NCBI GenBank assembly: GCA_035609245.1 | Contig: CP141202.1 | Coordinates: 2,232,001-2,296,000 of the forward strand | Source: Bacteroidales bacterium MB20-C3-3 | Lineage (GTDB): Bacteria > Bacteroidota > Bacteroidia > Bacteroidales > UBA932 | Length of the DNA: 64,000 nucleotides | Direction: 5' to 3' | Part shown: piece by piece, positions 33,194 to 41,907 of the stretch | Numbering within the stretch: position 1 is the first letter of the stretch | Layout of the letters: the number at the start of each line of letters is the position of its first letter | Translations under genes and position numbers: made by a program | Notes under the pieces: model-generated | The model's input: only the letters and a program-made list of their open reading frames with translations | What the model was told of the DNA's origin: nothing | The model's database searches: none

Positions 33194-34549
33194 ATGATAC
33201 GCAAAGCCCTGACTCTCTCAATAATAGTGATTTTTTCTTTACTTGTTGTACAAAGTGTATGGCTATATAAGGTTATTGTTAATGAACGAGCAGATTTTAA
33301 GACAAATAGCACTAATGCTCTTCGCACATCAATTACAATTGAACTAGAATCTAGGTTACAGACAAGTAATCTTAAAAATAATGTAAGTTTTCAATTCTAT
33401 AATAAAAATGATAGTAGTTCCATTGATAATGTTTTTCCACAGAGATTGGTTTTAGACTATGATTCAACAGGTAAGAGACAATCTTTTAAATTGTCAATGG
33501 AGGAAGTTTTTCAAGATTTACTTAAGGACATTTATCCCTTAAATCTAGATTCTTTAACTGTGATTTTTAGTAACGAATTACACATAAATAGTATTGATGC
33601 TAATTTTAATTTAACCTATTTAAATCTAGATACGGAAGTTTACCAGGAAAAAAGCAACGAAAATGATTATTTGACATCTACTTTTTCATATTACACAACT
33701 GAAATACCATTGAATGCATCTAAATCACTTGTTATTAGAGCAAAAATCTACTACCCTCTATTTGTTTACAAAGGTGATTTTTTGCTTATTGGTTTGGCAT
33801 CTCTGGTCTTACTGGTTTTTATCGTTGTTGCTATTGTTCTTCAATTTAAGATGTTGTCCAGGCAGATTACTCTTGCGCAACTTAAGGAGAATCTTACCAG
33901 TTTCTTTACTCATGAGCTTAGGTCTCCTTTGCAGAGTGCTCTCTCTTCAATTGAGATGGCTGAGATGTACAGCGAGAAGAGCGAGGTAAATAATTTTCTG
34001 GAGCTCTCCAGAAATAAGGTTATTTATATAAACAGACTTATTGAAAAACTGCTTGATATTAATAAACTGGAAAAGAATAAGGTTAATCTTATAAAAGAGA
34101 ACTTTCCGTTTATGGAGTCCATCTCGCAGTACCTTAATCATTACTTTAACAGAAGTGATAAAAATATAGAGATTGAGCCTCTCTTTGATCCGGCTATGTT
34201 GATTTACGGAGATAAGATTCATATATCAAATGCTATGGGTAATCTTATTGAGAATGCTGTTAAATATTCATCTGACAGTGTGCATATTAAAATTTATGCT
34301 GAGGAAAATCCGCATTATATTACTATAATTGTAGAGGATAATGGTATAGGGATTGCTCCTGCTGATCAAAAGAGAATATTTGAAAGGTTCTACAGAGTTA
34401 AATCTGCAGAACATGCAACAAAAGGTAAGGGTTTTGGATTGGGGCTTAACTATGTAAAATGGGTTGCTCTGAGTCATAAGGGAGATGTTAAAGTGGAGAG
34501 CACACCGGGGAAGGGCAGTAAATTTTTCTTTACAGTTAAAAAAGGATGA
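33194..34549 (+). CDS. Membrane sensor histidine kinase of the peptide locus
   Basis: A 451-residue kinase with a transmembrane helix at about 7-27, a periplasmic sensor of about 170 residues without a recognisable domain, and a second helix at about 196-220. The HisKA domain contains phospho-acceptor His240 in FTHELRSP. The HATPase domain has an N-box (LIENAVKYSS), G1 (VEDNGIGIAP), F-box (FERFYR) and G2 (GKGFGLGL). The gene overlaps the response-regulator gene by 4 bp (ATGA). Its place opposite a secreted-peptide gene suggests that the periplasmic domain senses that peptide or a consequence of it; this is inference. Confidence 0.9.
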   Translation: MIRKALTLSIIVIFSLLVVQSVWLYKVIVNERADFKTNSTNALRTSITIELESRLQTSNLKNNVSFQFYNKNDSSSIDNVFPQRLVLDYDSTGKRQSFKLSMEEVFQDLLKDIYPLNLDSLTVIFSNELHINSIDANFNLTYLNLDTEVYQEKSNENDYLTSTFSYYTTEIPLNASKSLVIRAKIYYPLFVYKGDFLLIGLASLVLLVFIVVAIVLQFKMLSRQITLAQLKENLTSFFTHELRSPLQSALSSIEMAEMYSEKSEVNNFLELSRNKVIYINRLIEKLLDINKLEKNKVNLIKENFPFMESISQYLNHYFNRSDKNIEIEPLFDPAMLIYGDKIHISNAMGNLIENAVKYSSDSVHIKIYAEENPHYITIIVEDNGIGIAPADQKRIFERFYRVKSAEHATKGKGFGLGLNYVKWVALSHKGDVKVESTPGKGSKFFFTVKKG

Positions 34550-35220
34550 AAAGAAGAAGAATTCTAATAGCAGAAGATGAGAGAGAGTTTGGTCAGATTA
34601 TGTATCAATTTCTGACTTTTAATGGTTATGATGTAAGGTATACGGATAATGGTCAGTCTGCATATGAGCAGTTTCTTGACTTTAAACCTGAGTTAATGCT
34701 CTTTGATGTTAATATGCCTGAGATTGACGGGTTTAATCTGGCTAAAATAATAAGAAGAACCAGCTCTGTTCAGATAATTTTTATTACATCGCTTTCAGAC
34801 GAGGAGAGCGTTGTTAAGGGTCTGGGATTGGGTAATTGCGACTATCTTCGTAAGCCTTTTGGACTCAAGGAGCTTCACCTGAGAATTGTCAGAGCTTTTC
34901 AGCTTATAGATGCAGCAGGCGGAGAGCCGGTTCTGGACAACGAATACTACCTTGCTGATAAATGTTGTATTAAAAATGGAGACAAATTGATTCCGCTGAC
35001 AAAAACCGAGAACAAATTCTTGAAGGTATTATTTGAGAATGAAAACAAAATCTGTTCAGTTGATGAGATAATTATTAAGGTCTGGGGTGATCATAATATT
35101 GATAATATTAATAATCTTGATGTTCTTGTCTACAAAACAAGACGGAAACTTGAGGGGACGCCCCTTTCAATTGAGAATATCAGGGGTGTGGGTTATTCAA
35201 TTGTTTCAGTAAAGGATTAG
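34546..35220 (+). CDS. OmpR-family response regulator
   Basis: A 224-residue two-domain regulator. The receiver domain has acidic residues at 10-11 (AEDE), phospho-acceptor Asp54 (MLFDVNMPE), Thr81 and Lys103 (LRKPFG). The C-terminal winged helix (about 135-222) shows LTKTENKFLKVLFEN, the transactivation loop and a recognition helix ending VYKTRRKLEG. It is coupled to the kinase by a 4-bp overlap. It is the natural candidate to bind the four 11-bp-spaced CCTT repeats upstream of the kinase and peptide genes. Confidence 0.92.
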   Translation: MKRRRILIAEDEREFGQIMYQFLTFNGYDVRYTDNGQSAYEQFLDFKPELMLFDVNMPEIDGFNLAKIIRRTSSVQIIFITSLSDEESVVKGLGLGNCDYLRKPFGLKELHLRIVRAFQLIDAAGGEPVLDNEYYLADKCCIKNGDKLIPLTKTENKFLKVLFENENKICSVDEIIIKVWGDHNIDNINNLDVLVYKTRRKLEGTPLSIENIRGVGYSIVSVKD

Positions 35221-35224
35221 TGTG

Positions 35225-36397
35225 ATGAAGGTTAGAGTATATAGTCTGCTTTCTCTAATTCTTATCTCCCTGTTTTTGGGCGTCTCTTGTGAGAAGATAG
35301 GGCTAGGGAGGGATTATGACAGGGTTGTGCTGCTTTATCTTGCAGCCAATAATAATTTAAGTACATACGCAAAGGATAATGTGGAAGCTCTCAGGGATGG
35401 GTATGTGCCATCTGTAAATGATAAGAATATTCTTCTTGTTTATAAACATATTAAAGGAGAGAAGCCTGAACTGGTTAGAATGTACAAAGACCAGAATGGC
35501 CTTTTTGTTGAGGACATTGTGGCTTTTTATGAAGATCACAACTCGGCCTCTCCTGAGGTTCTAAAGGGTGTTCTTACTAAAATAAAGACTATTTTTCCGG
35601 CAGATAATTATGGAGTTATTCTATGGTCTCACGCCTCAGGCTGGTTACCTCAGGGCTATTATGGAAATAATAAATTTCCCGGAGTAAGATTAGAAGATCC
35701 ATTTTCATCTATTGTGAAATCCTTTGGTGAGGACAGGGATGTGGAAATGGAGATATCTGAGCTTAGAGATGCTATACCTTATAAATTAGAGTTTTTGATT
35801 TTTGACTGCTGCTTTATGGGAGGGATTGAGGTTGCATATGAATTAAGGAAAAAGGCAGACTATATTATGGCATCACCTACAGAGATACTTGCCACCGGAT
35901 TCCCTTATGAAAGCGTTATGCTCCCTTTATTTGAGTACAGGGCAGATCTTGAAGAGGTTGCAAATATTTTTTACAACTATTATGTTCCAAAGGGGGATAG
36001 CCCATATACACTGTATAATTCTGCAACAATTGCTCTCTATGATACGGATGAGATTGAGGATATTGCAGTAGTGTGTGAAGAGATATTTACCCAAAACAGG
36101 GAAAAAATGGTTTCTGTCAGCAGAAGTAGCGTTCAGCCCTATTTCAGGCTTGGGCAGGATTACTTTTTTGATCTTGAGCATTATATCTCAAAAATAGCAA
36201 CTCCGTCTCAGTTACTGAAATTCCAAAAAGAGAGCGGAGAGGCTGTTATTCTCAAAAAGGCTACAAAAAACTTTCTGGACATTCCTATAGATAATTTTTC
36301 GGGATTATCAGTATATATACCTGAAATACCGGGAGGTGATCTGGAGACCTTCTACCGGACATTTGAGTGGAATCAGCGTACAAAATTGGTTAATTGA
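35225..36397 (+). CDS. Clostripain-like (C11) lipoprotein protease
   Basis: A 390-residue cysteine protease of family C11. A lipoprotein signal is present (lipobox LGVSC, Cys22), so the enzyme is anchored outside the cytoplasm. The catalytic dyad is His136 (LWSHASGW) and Cys196 (FDCCFMGG, matching FDACLM in the family). C11 enzymes prefer Arg or Lys before the cut; fragipain of Bacteroides fragilis activates a secreted toxin in this way. The gene starts 4 bp after the response-regulator stop and is probably co-transcribed. A GTG three bases upstream is an alternative start. It could trim or inactivate the exported peptide, which has two Lys and one Arg. Confidence 0.88.
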   Translation: MKVRVYSLLSLILISLFLGVSCEKIGLGRDYDRVVLLYLAANNNLSTYAKDNVEALRDGYVPSVNDKNILLVYKHIKGEKPELVRMYKDQNGLFVEDIVAFYEDHNSASPEVLKGVLTKIKTIFPADNYGVILWSHASGWLPQGYYGNNKFPGVRLEDPFSSIVKSFGEDRDVEMEISELRDAIPYKLEFLIFDCCFMGGIEVAYELRKKADYIMASPTEILATGFPYESVMLPLFEYRADLEEVANIFYNYYVPKGDSPYTLYNSATIALYDTDEIEDIAVVCEEIFTQNREKMVSVSRSSVQPYFRLGQDYFFDLEHYISKIATPSQLLKFQKESGEAVILKKATKNFLDIPIDNFSGLSVYIPEIPGGDLETFYRTFEWNQRTKLVN

Positions 36398-36415
36398 TAT
36401 TTTTCATTAACTTTG
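36386..36415 (+). promoter_or_regulatory. Promoter of the rplY operon
   Basis: TTG (36386-36388) and TAACTTTG (36408-36415) with a 19-bp spacer match the Bacteroidota consensus closely. The upstream half lies in the 3' end of the C11 gene. The resulting leader of about 90 nt contains small inverted repeats (TTGCC/GGCAA and ATCCG/CGGAT) before the rplY start. Confidence 0.6.
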
Positions 36416-36513
36416 CGCTCCCAAAATTGCCTCGGCAACTTAAAAAAAAGTCAAGCTTTTTGGTGCGATGGGATCCGTAAACCGGATTGAGTAACACATT
36501 TTAAATTATTTTT

Positions 36514-37104
36514 ATGAAAACAATTCAACTGGAGGGCCTTGCAAGAAAGGTTTCAAACAAACAGGCTGTAAAAACATTAAGAAGAGAGGAGCGCGTTCCT
36601 TGCGTACTTTACGGAGAGAATATTAAGGAGAATATCCTTTTCTCTATTGATAAAAAGGAGCTTGGTCAAATTATCTATACTCCAAACTCTTACATTATTG
36701 AATTGAATATTGATGGCAAAAAGTATCTTGCTACATTCCACAGTTCACAGTATCATCCTGTAACAGATGAGCCTCTGCATGTGGATTTTCTTGCCATTGC
36801 TGAGGGAAAACCTGTAACTATCAATGTTCCCGTTGTTCTTAGCGGAAACTCTGACGGTGTTAAGCAGGGTGGTAAACTAATGCAGTCTACTCGTAAGCTT
36901 AAAATTTCTGCAATGATTGATAAGCTTCCTGATACACTTAATGTAGATATTACAAACCTTAAGCTGGGAAAAACAATTGTAGCCGGCGAACTATCTTATG
37001 ATGGAGTTCAGATTCTTAGCCCTAAGAGTTCAATTATCTGCGCTGTTAAGATGACCCGTGCTGCTATTGGTGCTGCTGCCGCTGCTGCTGCTGCAAACAA
37101 ATAG
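36514..37104 (+). CDS. rplY: 50S ribosomal protein L25 (CTC form)
   Basis: A 196-residue L25 of the long, two-domain CTC type that binds 5S rRNA. The L25 domain (1-95) begins MKTIQLEGLARKV and contains RREERVPCVLYG and HPVTDEPLHVDF. The CTC beta domain follows (about 100-180). The C-terminus is an Ala-rich tail with eight consecutive Ala. The gene is followed 15 bp later by pth, the same order as in many bacteria, so the two are probably one operon. Confidence 0.95.
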   Translation: MKTIQLEGLARKVSNKQAVKTLRREERVPCVLYGENIKENILFSIDKKELGQIIYTPNSYIIELNIDGKKYLATFHSSQYHPVTDEPLHVDFLAIAEGKPVTINVPVVLSGNSDGVKQGGKLMQSTRKLKISAMIDKLPDTLNVDITNLKLGKTIVAGELSYDGVQILSPKSSIICAVKMTRAAIGAAAAAAAANK

Positions 37105-37119
37105 TAAACTGATACGGGC

Positions 37120-37683
37120 ATGAGTTTTTTAATAGTCGGTTTAGGAAATATCGGCATTGAATACGCAGATACCCGTCACAATATTGGCTTTAATGTGTTG
37201 GATGTCCTTGCCGGGGCGTCCAACATCTCTTTTGAGAGTCGTCGTCTGGGTTCTGTTGCCGAATATCGTTACAAAGGAAAGAATTTTATTCTCTTAAAAC
37301 CCTCTACTTTTATGAATCTAAGCGGAAAGGCAGTAAATTACTGGCTTCAGGCAGAGAAGATTCCGGTAGAGAATATGCTTGTTATTGTTGATGACCTGGC
37401 ACTCCCTCTTGGTACATTGAGAATGAGGAAACAGGGCAGTGACGGGGGACACAATGGTCTTAAGGATATTGCAGCCACTCTTGGTCATACTAATTATGCA
37501 AGGCTCAGGGTTGGAATTGGTGATAACTTTGGAGACGGAGGGCAAATTGATTATGTCCTGGGCAGATGGAGTGAGCGGGAGCGTAAAGAGTTGCCTTTCA
37601 TCTGTGATAAGGCTGCTGATGCTATCCGTTCATTTGGAACAATTGGTGTTGAGCGTACAATGAATATCTGCAACACAAAATAA
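37120..37683 (+). CDS. pth: Peptidyl-tRNA hydrolase
   Basis: A 187-residue enzyme that frees tRNA from stalled peptidyl-tRNA. Catalytic His20 is in DTRHNIGF. The substrate-binding residues are in FMNLSGKAV, VDDLALPLG and GSDGGHNGLKD, all at family positions. Length is normal. It follows rplY by 15 bp and precedes the S4-domain gene by 22 bp. Confidence 0.96.
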   Translation: MSFLIVGLGNIGIEYADTRHNIGFNVLDVLAGASNISFESRRLGSVAEYRYKGKNFILLKPSTFMNLSGKAVNYWLQAEKIPVENMLVIVDDLALPLGTLRMRKQGSDGGHNGLKDIAATLGHTNYARLRVGIGDNFGDGGQIDYVLGRWSERERKELPFICDKAADAIRSFGTIGVERTMNICNTK

Positions 37684-37705
37684 ATATTCTTAAATATTTC
37701 AGGAT

Positions 37706-38095
37706 ATGAGCCGTCTTGACAAATTCCTTTGGTCAATAAGAGTTTTTAAAACCCGTTCTGAAGCAGCCGATGCTTGTAAAAGCGGGAGGGTAAAAGTTAA
37801 TGGAACAGAGGCTAAATCCTCCCGTGAGATAAAGAGCGGAGATGGAGTTACTGTCAGAAAAGGTATTGTTACATACTCATTCAATGTGAAAACTCCTATC
37901 GATAAAAGACAGCCGGCCAGACTGGTTGAGGAGTTTGTTCAAAATACTACCCCTCAGTCTGAGCTAGATAAGTTATTGGTTCCTAAAGAGACAATGCATA
38001 TGGTAAGAGAGCGAGGCACCGGCAGACCAACCAAGAAGGAGCGGAGAGAGATGGATGGAGTTATGGATACTCTCTGGTGGGATGATGAGGATTAA
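37706..38095 (+). CDS. S4-domain RNA-binding protein (Hsp15/HslR-like)
   Basis: A 129-residue protein with an S4 RNA-binding domain at 2-60 (RLDKFLWSIRVFKTRSEAADACKSG starts it, with VKVNGTEAKSS following). The C-terminal part is basic and charged. Hsp15 (HslR) binds free 50S subunits carrying nascent chains, which fits its company with rplY and pth. It converges with, and overlaps by 4 bp, the manA gene. Substrate in this phylum is unverified. Confidence 0.85.
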   Translation: MSRLDKFLWSIRVFKTRSEAADACKSGRVKVNGTEAKSSREIKSGDGVTVRKGIVTYSFNVKTPIDKRQPARLVEEFVQNTTPQSELDKLLVPKETMHMVRERGTGRPTKKERREMDGVMDTLWWDDED

Positions 38096-39051
38096 TTAAC
38101 TCTCGGCTTACCAATTATTTCCAGAAGGTGACACGATGGTGTTGCCTTTTCTATTGTGTACTCGCCAATGTAGGCTGGTAATATTGCACACTCCCCCCTC
38201 ATCAGGGATACTACACCATCTCCACCTTTAATAATTGCCTCTCCGTCAACTGAAAAGTAAATTATAAAACTATTAAAGATGTCACTTTCAAGACGCTCTT
38301 TTTCATTAACTTCAATGAGAGAGACTTTAAAGTAGCTGCAATCTGCGAGGTTTTTCCTGGAGCCATTTACTGAGAGAAATTCATCATTTCTAAGGTAGAG
38401 TGGGGGCTTAATCTCAAGTTTTCTGTAATTTATACAATCTATGGCCTCATCAAGGTGCATCTCTCTGGCAGTCTCAGGATTATGCTCTCTTCCCCAGTCG
38501 TAAACTCTGTATGTGATGTCTGATACCTGCTGAATCTCGGCAACAGTGATCCCTCCGGTTGCGGAGTGGAGAGTCCCGGGTTCTATAAATACAAAATCCC
38601 CCTTTTTAGGATTTATAATATTCATAATCCCTTCTACGCTCTCATTCTGGCAGTGTTCATAAAATTCCTGAGGTGTAAGATCTCTGTTGAGCCCCAGGTA
38701 TATTTTAGCATCTGGCTTAGCCTCCAGAATATACCAGCACTCTGTCTTTCCGTAAGAGTCGTGTCTCTCAAGCGAAATTTCATCAGATGGATGGAGCTGA
38801 AGAGAGAGAGAGTCATTTATCTGCAGAATTTTGACCAGAAGCGGAAATATATTTCCAAACGATTCATATATAGCATCTCCGGTAAATTCCCCGAGATATG
38901 TCTCAATTAATTCGTTAATAGTGTTTTCACGAAGAAAACCATTTGAAACAAGAGAGGTGTCGTCATCAAGACCGCTTATTTGCCATACCTCTCCTCCCCA
39001 GACTCTCTCTTTAAGTATGGGTTTAAACTTCAGTGGATATAGATTTGTCAT
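38092..39051 (-). CDS. manA: Mannose-6-phosphate isomerase, class I
   Basis: A 319-residue zinc enzyme converting mannose-6-phosphate and fructose-6-phosphate. Metal ligands are visible in SLQLHPSDEISLERH and in the glutamate of GKTECWYILE, plus GTLHSATGG. The catalytic segment TYRVYDWGRE is typical of the short bacterial class I enzymes. The start overlaps the upstream CPBP gene by 29 bp, so a slightly later start cannot be excluded, although MTNLYPLKFKP aligns with the family. Confidence 0.92.
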   Translation of the reverse strand: MTNLYPLKFKPILKERVWGGEVWQISGLDDDTSLVSNGFLRENTINELIETYLGEFTGDAIYESFGNIFPLLVKILQINDSLSLQLHPSDEISLERHDSYGKTECWYILEAKPDAKIYLGLNRDLTPQEFYEHCQNESVEGIMNIINPKKGDFVFIEPGTLHSATGGITVAEIQQVSDITYRVYDWGREHNPETAREMHLDEAIDCINYRKLEIKPPLYLRNDEFLSVNGSRKNLADCSYFKVSLIEVNEKERLESDIFNSFIIYFSVDGEAIIKGGDGVVSLMRGECAILPAYIGEYTIEKATPSCHLLEIIGKPRVN

Positions 39052-39889
39052 AGTTGCTTTTTAAATACCAAAGGGATGCGATGGTAAACAAAATTGAAAA
39101 AACATAAAGAATTATGTATTGATTAAATGGCATCAGGGATGAGAAAGTGGCATCTGCTCCCATATCCGGAAAGAGTAGTGTAATCATAAAAGAGAATCCA
39201 TTATTAACAAAATGTATAAAAATGGTGGCGAGTAGTGATCCTGTTTTCCAGTATATCCACCCCATCAGTAAACCAACCATAAATGCCGGGAGAGCCTGCC
39301 ATGGGTTCAGGTGCATAACTGCAAACATAAGAGCAGACCAGAATATTGCTTTTGCGGGTGTGATGTGATGAAGGAGTCCTCTTAAGATAACGCCTCTGCA
39401 AAGTAACTCCTCAAACAGGGGTGCAAATATTACAACTGTCAGGAATGAGCTCCACGGATTGAGCTTCATGTTATCGTAAAATTCTTTGATAAAATCCGGA
39501 ACACCCATCCATGTATAAAGGGGTTCTGTAGCAATATTAAAAGTAAAAATCAGGAAAAAGATGATTATAAAGCTTAAAGTCATCCCAAGTTTTCCAAAAT
39601 TCTTTGAGTTAACCGGCCGGGTGGGGGGGATTCTGTTTGGCTCAATAAGGCTCATTTCTCTCTGATTGCGAATCTCTCCTATTATAAATATTGTAGCTGG
39701 AAGAAATACAAGTGGATATATTATTAAATCTGCCCATTTAGCTGCAGATGGGACTGCAAATGAGATTGCAAGTGTTCCGAATCCGGCTACCAGCATACCT
39801 ACCAGCGCAGTAAGCGCAAGAAGAATCCAGCTCTGTTTTAGGTCAGGTAGGTACGAGTCAAGATATTTAAAGTACTTATTAAGTTGCAT
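39023..39889 (-). CDS. CPBP-family intramembrane metalloprotease
   Basis: A 288-residue membrane protein with about eight hydrophobic segments and the CPBP (Abi/CAAX-like) motifs: EELLCRGVILRG (EExxxR, about 163-174), FAVMHLNPW (HxxxN) and FIHFVNNG. These residues form the glutamate/histidine active site within the membrane. Members process prenylated proteins or small peptides, and some protect against bacteriocins; the substrate here is unknown. It overlaps manA by 29 bp and lies 6 bp after the nucleotidyltransferase gene. Confidence 0.85.
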   Translation of the reverse strand: MQLNKYFKYLDSYLPDLKQSWILLALTALVGMLVAGFGTLAISFAVPSAAKWADLIIYPLVFLPATIFIIGEIRNQREMSLIEPNRIPPTRPVNSKNFGKLGMTLSFIIIFFLIFTFNIATEPLYTWMGVPDFIKEFYDNMKLNPWSSFLTVVIFAPLFEELLCRGVILRGLLHHITPAKAIFWSALMFAVMHLNPWQALPAFMVGLLMGWIYWKTGSLLATIFIHFVNNGFSFMITLLFPDMGADATFSSLMPFNQYIILYVFSILFTIASLWYLKSNYDKSISTEV

Positions 39890-39895
39890 GGGAAA

Positions 39896-40813
39896 TTAGA
39901 ATAAAGGGGTAGGGTATTTACCACCGGAAACTAAATTGGAGAGGCTCTCTACCACTCTCTCTCTATCCTCCCTGAATGTTACTCCAAACCATTTGTCAGG
40001 AGTTGACAGTAGTTTGCAGGTTGCTTTTCCACTGGATATAAGTTTGTTAACAACATATGGAATGTAGAACTCAGATGTCAGATTCTCAATATTTTTGTTT
40101 AAAAACTCAATAAAAAGCTGGTCACTCATTGTAAAATAGTCTGGAGTGAATCCCCACATATTCATTGAAACCGGAGCCATTTTATCAATTTCCACTCTTA
40201 CTCCTGCAGAGTTGTCTCCCATGATTTTTTTTAATCCGTCAATCTCCTCTTCAAAGATATTATGATGCTCCTCTACTGAAGTGAGAAGAGAGTTTGCGTC
40301 TGAACTGCATATTCCTCTTGATACCTTTCCTGCCTCAGAAAGGGTATTGGCTGTCATAAAACCTACCATAGCATACTCTCCGCTTTTTCCGGCAACAGAA
40401 TTTAAAAAGTCTGCCAGGATCCTGAATGAATCCTGTCCATAGTAGTCGTCAGCATTTATAACTGCAAAGGGAGTTGTGATAGCATGCGCTGCCATCATTA
40501 CTGCATGTCCTGTTCCCCAGGGTTTGCTCCTCTCCTTATTTAACTTAAATCCAACGGGAATGTTTTCCAGCTCCTGCTCAACAAAGTTAAATTTGATTCT
40601 ATCTCCGTATCTGGCTCTTATTCTCTCCTCAAAATCTGAGCGGAAGTGTTTTCTGATTACAAAAACTACCTCTCCAAACCCAGCCTGAATTGCATCGTAA
40701 ACTGAATAATCCATGATTGTCTCCCCGGAAGGGCCCACTCCGTCAAGTTGTTTAAGCCCTCCGTATCTGCTGCCCATTCCGGCGGCCAATACCAGTAGTG
40801 TTGGTTTTGTCAT
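39896..40813 (-). CDS. NDP-sugar-type nucleotidyltransferase
   Basis: The start at 40813 gives 305 residues beginning MTKPTLLVLAAGMGSRYGGLK, the nucleotide-binding loop of sugar-1-phosphate nucleotidyltransferases. The metal-binding aspartates are in FAVINADDYYG. Length is close to glucose-1-phosphate thymidylyltransferases and similar enzymes. An ATG 42 bp upstream would precede the conserved start and is rejected. The donor (UTP, dTTP, CTP) and sugar are not evident from sequence. Proximity to manA suggests a role in sugar activation. Confidence 0.85.
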   Translation of the reverse strand: MTKPTLLVLAAGMGSRYGGLKQLDGVGPSGETIMDYSVYDAIQAGFGEVVFVIRKHFRSDFEERIRARYGDRIKFNFVEQELENIPVGFKLNKERSKPWGTGHAVMMAAHAITTPFAVINADDYYGQDSFRILADFLNSVAGKSGEYAMVGFMTANTLSEAGKVSRGICSSDANSLLTSVEEHHNIFEEEIDGLKKIMGDNSAGVRVEIDKMAPVSMNMWGFTPDYFTMSDQLFIEFLNKNIENLTSEFYIPYVVNKLISSGKATCKLLSTPDKWFGVTFREDRERVVESLSNLVSGGKYPTPLF

Positions 40814-40899
40814 ATCGAACTTATAGATAGATTGTATATTCAACAAAAATAACAAATTATATTTCTATTTTTGCATATCAATTTGATTGCAGCGCTCAT

Positions 40900-41211
40900 A
40901 TGTTCAATAAATTCAAGGAAACAAGATTCTGGCAAATAGTAAAAAACAAGTATCTGCTTGTTACTGTCGTTTTTTTTGTATGGATCACATTCTTTGACAG
41001 CAATTCTCTGATAAAGTGTTCCAGGGTAGTATCCAGTATCAGTTCTCAGGAGAAGGAGAAGAGATATTACAGAGAGGAGATTGAATCAATTGAGGAGAAG
41101 CTGCACGAACTTAGCTCAAACAAAGATAGTCTTGAGAAATTTGCGAGGGAGCAGTACAAGTTCTATAAGGAGAACGAGGATCTCTATCTGATTCTGGAGG
41201 ATAAAAAATAG
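40900..41211 (+). CDS. DivIC/FtsB-family septum formation protein
   Basis: A 103-residue single-pass inner-membrane protein. The cytoplasmic tail is followed by a transmembrane helix (LLVTVVFFVWITFFDSNSLI, about 19-38) and a periplasmic coiled coil (about 45-80) ending FAREQYKFYKENEDLYLI, the FtsB/DivIC signature. Members join FtsL and FtsQ in the divisome. A TATTTTTG -7-like element lies at 40866-40873, 27 bp before the start. Confidence 0.88.
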   Translation: MFNKFKETRFWQIVKNKYLLVTVVFFVWITFFDSNSLIKCSRVVSSISSQEKEKRYYREEIESIEEKLHELSSNKDSLEKFAREQYKFYKENEDLYLILEDKK

Positions 41212-41214
41212 ATC

Positions 41215-41907
41215 TCAGATAAGGAGGTCTCTGAGATCGTCAGATTCATATGTAGGTCCACCGTCACAAGGGGTGTTTTTATAATTATAGAAAAACTGAT
41301 CTATTCCAAAAATCATAGCCCCTTCAATATCATTTGCAAAATCATCCCCAACCATCAGGGTCTCTTTTTTATCGCCGCCGATAGCCTTGATTGCCCGTTT
41401 AAAAATAATTGGGCAGGGTTTGTGTACACCTTGCTCTTCAGAAATCATTACGGCCTGGAAAAACTTATCAATTCCGGATTTGTTTAGTTTTCTGTACTGA
41501 ACCTCTTTAAACCCGTTTGATACAACAGCCATTTTTATACCCTTCATATGAAGTTTTTCAAGCACCTCCATAGCATGAGGCATCAGAATATTCTGATTTG
41601 GCATCTCATCAAGATATACTTCACCAAACTCTTTTGAAAAATTTTCATCATCAATTCCATAAAGGTTAAATGCTTTATGGAATCTTAACCATCTAAGTTC
41701 CTCCTTTTTGATATCTCCTTTCTCGTAACCGGCCCACAATATGTGGTTTATTTGTTCATATTGTTCAAAGAATTCAGATTTATCACCTACCGGAACATTG
41801 TATTTGTCAAGTAGTTGGTAGATGTTGTTTCTGGCATTGGCATCAAAATCCCACAATGTTCTGTCCAGGTCAAACAAAATGTATTTATAATCTTTTCTAA
41901 TCTTCAT
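41215..41907 (-). CDS. YjjG-family HAD nucleotidase
   Basis: A 230-residue HAD-superfamily phosphatase. Motif I is FDLDRTLWDFD (nucleophile in DLD), motif II VVSNGF, motif III a Lys in the HKP segment and motif IV MVGDDFANDIEGA. It matches YjjG/PynA-type enzymes that remove noncanonical pyrimidine nucleoside monophosphates. The gene overlaps the M64 peptidase gene by 4 bp and converges with the DivIC gene. Confidence 0.88.
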   Translation of the reverse strand: MKIRKDYKYILFDLDRTLWDFDANARNNIYQLLDKYNVPVGDKSEFFEQYEQINHILWAGYEKGDIKKEELRWLRFHKAFNLYGIDDENFSKEFGEVYLDEMPNQNILMPHAMEVLEKLHMKGIKMAVVSNGFKEVQYRKLNKSGIDKFFQAVMISEEQGVHKPCPIIFKRAIKAIGGDKKETLMVGDDFANDIEGAMIFGIDQFFYNYKNTPCDGGPTYESDDLRDLLI

